Origin: Fimbriimonadaceae bacterium
Lineage (GTDB): Bacteria > Armatimonadota > Fimbriimonadia > Fimbriimonadales > Fimbriimonadaceae
Direction: 5' to 3'
Assembly (NCBI GenBank): GCA_014380605.1
Contig: JACMJO010000407.1
Span: 1-15,372 of the forward strand
DNA: 15,372 nucleotides
Position 1 is the first letter of the stretch. Each line of letters opens with the position of its first letter. This document shows positions 12,847 through 15,372 of the stretch, piece by piece. A program made the position numbers and the translations under genes. Under the pieces are notes generated by a model. That model was not told where the DNA came from and ran no database searches. It saw nothing but the letters and a program-made list of their open reading frames with translations.

Positions 12847-14175
12847 TCACTTCCAATCGAATTCGATGGGTCTCCCTGACTGATGTCCGACGAGCGCCTG
12901 GTCCGAGACTATATGTTGTCCTCCCAGAAAGACATGGATCGGCCACCCAACGAATTCGGCGCCTTCATATGGGCTCCAACCACACTTGCTGACGACCATG
13001 CTTCGTTCGAATGTCGCCTGCTTCTTGGGATCGACGAGGACGAGGTCTGCATCGAAGCCAACTTTGAGGAAGCCTTTGTTGGCTATGCCATAGATTCGGG
13101 TCGGGTTCTCGCAAGCCATCCTCACGATCGTTTGGATGTCCATCAGTCCCTGGTGGGCCAGGGTTAGGAGTGCAGAAAGCATCGTTTGAACGCCCGGCAT
13201 CCCGCTTGGACTTTGTGGATAGGGTTGGGATTTCTCTTCGATCGTATGAGGCGCGTGGTCGCTGCCGAAGACGTCGAAAAGGCCCTCATACACCGCTTGT
13301 CGAAGGGCCGTTTGATGTTCGGAGGTCCGGATGGGCGGATTCATTTGGGCAAACGTGCCGAGGCGATCGTAGCAGTCCGGAGCGTAGAACCAGAGATGTT
13401 GGGGTGTGACTTCGCAAGTCGTTCCAAGTTCCTTTCGTTTTGCCTCGGCGAGAAGCGGAAGTTCGTCTGCGGTGGAAACGTGGAGGACGTGGACTGGGCG
13501 GCCCGTTTCCTGACTCAAGGACAAGATGCGTTGCGTGGCAAGGCGTGCGCTTTCGGCGTCTCGGAGGAAAGGATGTTCGCGTGGATGGGGATGGTCGCTA
13601 ATGAGGGCTTTTCGCTCTCGATTCCTAAATTCATCCTCGGCATGGATAGGGGCTCGTCGCCTTCCATGTCTCAGCACCTGCCGAAGATGGTCATCATCCC
13701 CGACGAGAAGGGTTCCAGTCGAGCTTCCCATGAAAATCTTGATGCCAGGCGATCCGGGAAGGTTTTCCAGTTGGCTGAGCTCGTTGATATTGTCGGTTGT
13801 GGCTCCGACAAAGAAGGAGTAGTCGCACCAAGCACGACCGTTTGACCGATTTAGCTTGTCCTGAAGGGCTTCTGCTGTGGTTGTGGTGGGGTTGGTGTTG
13901 GGCATCTCAAAGATGCTGGTGACTCCGCCCAGGATCGCCGCTCTCGTGCCCGACTCCAGGTCTTCCTTGTGCTCCATCCCAGGCTCGCGGAAGTGGACTT
14001 GAGTGTCGATTAGTCCGGGAATGAGAGTTAGACCCTTTGCGTCTAGCTCCCGCGCGCCTGACCCTGACACCTGCCCAATCGACGCGATCTTGCCTTCCGT
14101 CACCGCCAAATCGCCCATCTCTTGATGCTCGCTGGTGGTGATCAGGGCATTTCGAATGACAAGGTCGAAAGACAT
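12847..14175 (-). CDS. pyrC: Dihydroorotase (pyrimidine biosynthesis)
   Basis: This cytosolic zinc amidohydrolase interconverts carbamoyl aspartate and dihydroorotate, the third step of UMP synthesis. The protein has 442 residues. The family motif DTQVHFREPGMEHKED holds Gln59 and His61, where many dihydroorotases have His-x-His. I recall the same Gln variant in other bacterial enzymes annotated as dihydroorotase. Other site residues are the carboxylated Lys146 (GIKIFMGSSTG), His178 (PIHAEDE), His232 (HVLHVST) and Asp306 (GSDHAPH). PNTNP at 92-96 is also typical. I chose the ATG at 14173-14175 because the N-terminal beta-sandwich begins there (MSFDLVIRNALI); the frame stays open to 14409 but that part is not protein-like. 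No SD is present; TAGCAT lies 7 nt upstream. Allantoinase or hydantoinase is less likely given the FREPG and GSSTG motifs. Confidence 0.9.
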   Translation of the reverse strand: MSFDLVIRNALITTSEHQEMGDLAVTEGKIASIGQVSGSGARELDAKGLTLIPGLIDTQVHFREPGMEHKEDLESGTRAAILGGVTSIFEMPNTNPTTTTAEALQDKLNRSNGRAWCDYSFFVGATTDNINELSQLENLPGSPGIKIFMGSSTGTLLVGDDDHLRQVLRHGRRRAPIHAEDEFRNRERKALISDHPHPREHPFLRDAESARLATQRILSLSQETGRPVHVLHVSTADELPLLAEAKRKELGTTCEVTPQHLWFYAPDCYDRLGTFAQMNPPIRTSEHQTALRQAVYEGLFDVFGSDHAPHTIEEKSQPYPQSPSGMPGVQTMLSALLTLAHQGLMDIQTIVRMACENPTRIYGIANKGFLKVGFDADLVLVDPKKQATFERSMVVSKCGWSPYEGAEFVGWPIHVFLGGQHIVSDQALVGHQSGRPIEFDWK

Positions 14176-14225
14176 CGGTTGGATGCTACCGTAGTGACAA
14201 GCGTTCGCCAAGCGATTCAGCGTCT

Positions 14226-14269
14226 TCAGTGGGATCAGTGGTTCGAGAAGATGAAAACATAACCACTGA
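14226..14269. repeat. Three TCAGTGG half-sites between pyrC and the secreted protein gene
   Basis: TCAGTGG occurs at 14226-14232 and again at 14235-14241 as a 9-bp-spaced direct repeat, and inverted as CCACTGA at 14263-14269. CTTCAGTGG can pair with CCACTGAAG, and TCAGTGGTT with AACCACTGA, 9 bp in each case and mutually exclusive. It lies in the 125-bp divergent gap and could be a protein-binding site or a small RNA switch for the plus-strand gene. Nothing else clear is seen in 14189-14300. Confidence 0.4.
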
Positions 14270-14300
14270 AGGCATTGAGAACCGCTGAGGGAATGGAAAC

Positions 14301-15155
14301 ATGCGAACACAACTACGGGAAATGCGGTTCCTTCCGATAATCCAAGTTGTGATCCTTTCCCTCGCGATTGTGCTGGCCTCATCGCCATTTCAATTCCCCG
14401 CTGAGCCAATTCCAGCCGAGATGGCTCGGGGCGAGAAGGTCTACTATCAGCGCAAGGGAATCGAGCGGACTCTGATGGAGGATCGAGCGGTGGTGGGCAA
14501 GTGGTTCGATGGCAAGACCAAACGCGACACCGACCAAATCATCTGGCTCTCGCCAAGAATGGTTTCCCGCTGGCTTGGCTACCTGAACGCCAAGGAAAAA
14601 TGGGGGAAGTCCGAGCTCAATCGCCGTTGGACGGAAATGGTGCAGGTTCTAGACGGCAAGATGACCTTCGTCGCTGAGCTGTATGCTTTGCCCAAGAAAG
14701 AGGATTTCTTTGAGCTGACCGAAAGTAGCGCCACCAAGCCCGAAACGGCCCTAAACGTCCGTTTCTTGGTCACCTACCTAACCGACAAGGAACGTGACGA
14801 CGCTCAGCACATCGAGACGATGGTCCGAAAGCGAAACCCTCAATCCCCCTTGGAAAGGGAAGAGCCCTCGATCGCGCCCCTAGCCGTATTCAAGGGGTAC
14901 GACACCGATTTGATCCAACGATGGCAATGGCACAGCCTTGATGAAGCGTTCGCGCCACTCTCGCCAGAGTTTGCGCAAGCAAAACGAACCGCATACGACG
15001 GCGTTGTCGGCGATCACTTGCGGGCCATCTACGTCGTCCAAGCCACACCCCCCGATAAGCCGATGCCTTGGAACAGATTCGAAGTCCGCGTTTTTGCCAT
15101 CGGCAAAGAACCTGTAGCGAAGTTTAAGCTTCCGCTCACAAAGTCGAATCCTTAA
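14301..15155 (+). CDS. Secreted protein of unknown function
   Basis: I do not recognise this protein. The 284-residue product starts with a Sec-type signal (positively charged MRTQLREMRF, hydrophobic IIQVVILSLAIVLASS, cleavage around residue 29-32), then a soluble region with no further membrane segments, Cys residues or repeats that I can see. The mature part is rich in charged and aromatic residues and alternates strand and helix, with tracts such as IIWLSPRMVSRWLGYL and FEVRVFAIGKEPVAKFKL. It is probably periplasmic or extracytoplasmic. The ATG at 14301 has a GAGGG about 9 nt upstream; an internal ATG at 14322 would still leave a signal peptide. It is divergent from pyrC and ends 15 bp before recQ, so it may be co-transcribed with recQ. 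Confidence 0.75.
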   Translation: MRTQLREMRFLPIIQVVILSLAIVLASSPFQFPAEPIPAEMARGEKVYYQRKGIERTLMEDRAVVGKWFDGKTKRDTDQIIWLSPRMVSRWLGYLNAKEKWGKSELNRRWTEMVQVLDGKMTFVAELYALPKKEDFFELTESSATKPETALNVRFLVTYLTDKERDDAQHIETMVRKRNPQSPLEREEPSIAPLAVFKGYDTDLIQRWQWHSLDEAFAPLSPEFAQAKRTAYDGVVGDHLRAIYVVQATPPDKPMPWNRFEVRVFAIGKEPVAKFKLPLTKSNP

Positions 15156-15170
15156 TGCCATCATCTTCCC

Positions 15171-15372
15171 ATGCCCTCCGCAAGAACTCCCGAGCAAGTG
15201 CTACGGGAGGTCTTTGGGTATAGCGAGTTTCGGGGTAGACAGCGCGAGGTCATCGACCACCTTGTAGCTGGACAAGACGCCTTTGTTCTAATGCCCACCG
15301 GAGGAGGGAAGTCGCTCTGCTTCCAGATTCCGGCGCTGATGCTTCCCGGCCTAACGGTCGTCGTCTCGCCGC
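15171..15372 (+). CDS. recQ: ATP-dependent DNA helicase RecQ, N-terminal fragment (cut by window end)
   Basis: This is the start of a superfamily 2, 3'-5' DNA helicase of the RecF-pathway and fork-repair type. The 67 residues present contain motif 0 (FGYSEFRGRQREVI, with the adenine-contacting Gln24) and Walker A (MPTGGGKSLCFQIPAL, Lys47). They also contain the start of motif Ia (LTVVVSP). The ATG at 15171 has no SD. It follows the secreted protein gene by 15 bp, and CATCAT lies 6 nt upstream, a weak -10 match. The rest of the helicase, RQC and HRDC domains would be beyond the window. Confidence 0.93.
   Translation, partial: MPSARTPEQVLREVFGYSEFRGRQREVIDHLVAGQDAFVLMPTGGGKSLCFQIPALMLPGLTVVVSP

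Noticed and set aside
13186..13845. 219-codon open frame on the plus strand inside pyrC
   Set aside because: It is antisense to conserved pyrC motifs, has no recognisable domain and no SD, and is a shadow of pyrC codon bias.
14176..14409. N-terminal extension of pyrC
   Set aside because: The extension is not protein-like, crosses the divergent gap and overlaps the start of the secreted protein gene.

Overview
The window is about 15.4 kb of ordinary-looking, gene-dense bacterial chromosome. There is no sign of phage, insertion sequence or CRISPR. The gene set suggests a bacterium with a peptidoglycan wall and a surface polysaccharide: a class A penicillin-binding protein (PBP), PBP2, a LysM/NlpC-P60 wall hydrolase, DacB, glycosyltransferases and an O-antigen ligase-type enzyme. 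Start sites are mixed. Two genes have textbook Shine-Dalgarno (SD) sites, while several others have no SD and carry a -10-like hexamer 6-9 nt before the start codon. That pattern, with the class A PBP tail and the DUF1385 and DUF5658 proteins, makes me think of Armatimonadota (Fimbriimonadia-like). This assignment is inference and cannot be proved from the window.

Layout. (1) 2-2710, plus strand: the C-terminal part of a class A PBP, then PBP2 (mrdA) 3 bp later. (2) 6501-2617, minus strand: two GT2 glycosyltransferases and an O-antigen ligase/polymerase with a TPR-like tail, with each gene overlapping the next. This operon runs into the 3' end of mrdA, giving a 94-bp tail-to-tail overlap. (3) 6520-6807: a divergent regulatory region with a long bulged hairpin. 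It leads to a secreted 3xLysM-SH3-NlpC/P60 protein (6808-8433), which ends in a clear intrinsic terminator. (4) 8549-8624: tRNA-Glu(UUC) with its own promoter. (5) Minus strand: a Nif3-family protein (8650-9750) and an unrecognised 72-residue protein (9803-10021), separated by a probable terminator. (6) 10182-11207, plus strand: a DUF1385/YqhQ-like membrane protein. (7) 14175-11241, minus strand: dihydroorotase (pyrC), then DacB, then a DUF5658-like membrane protein whose gene starts inside the dacB reading frame. (8) Plus strand: an unrecognised secreted protein (14301-15155), then the start of recQ (15171 onward, cut by the window end).

Functionally most of the window concerns the envelope. 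PBP and PBP2 make peptidoglycan for elongation, DacB trims or hydrolyses cross-links, the LysM protein cuts peptide stems, and the GT2/ligase operon builds or attaches a surface glycan. Pyrimidine synthesis, tRNA, a metal-binding Nif3 protein and DNA repair complete it. I see no convincing new multi-gene system. The points most worth checking are the possible leaderless starts, the structured DNA/RNA region before the LysM gene, the dacB/DUF5658 nested overlap, and the three-half-site repeat between pyrC and the secreted protein gene.
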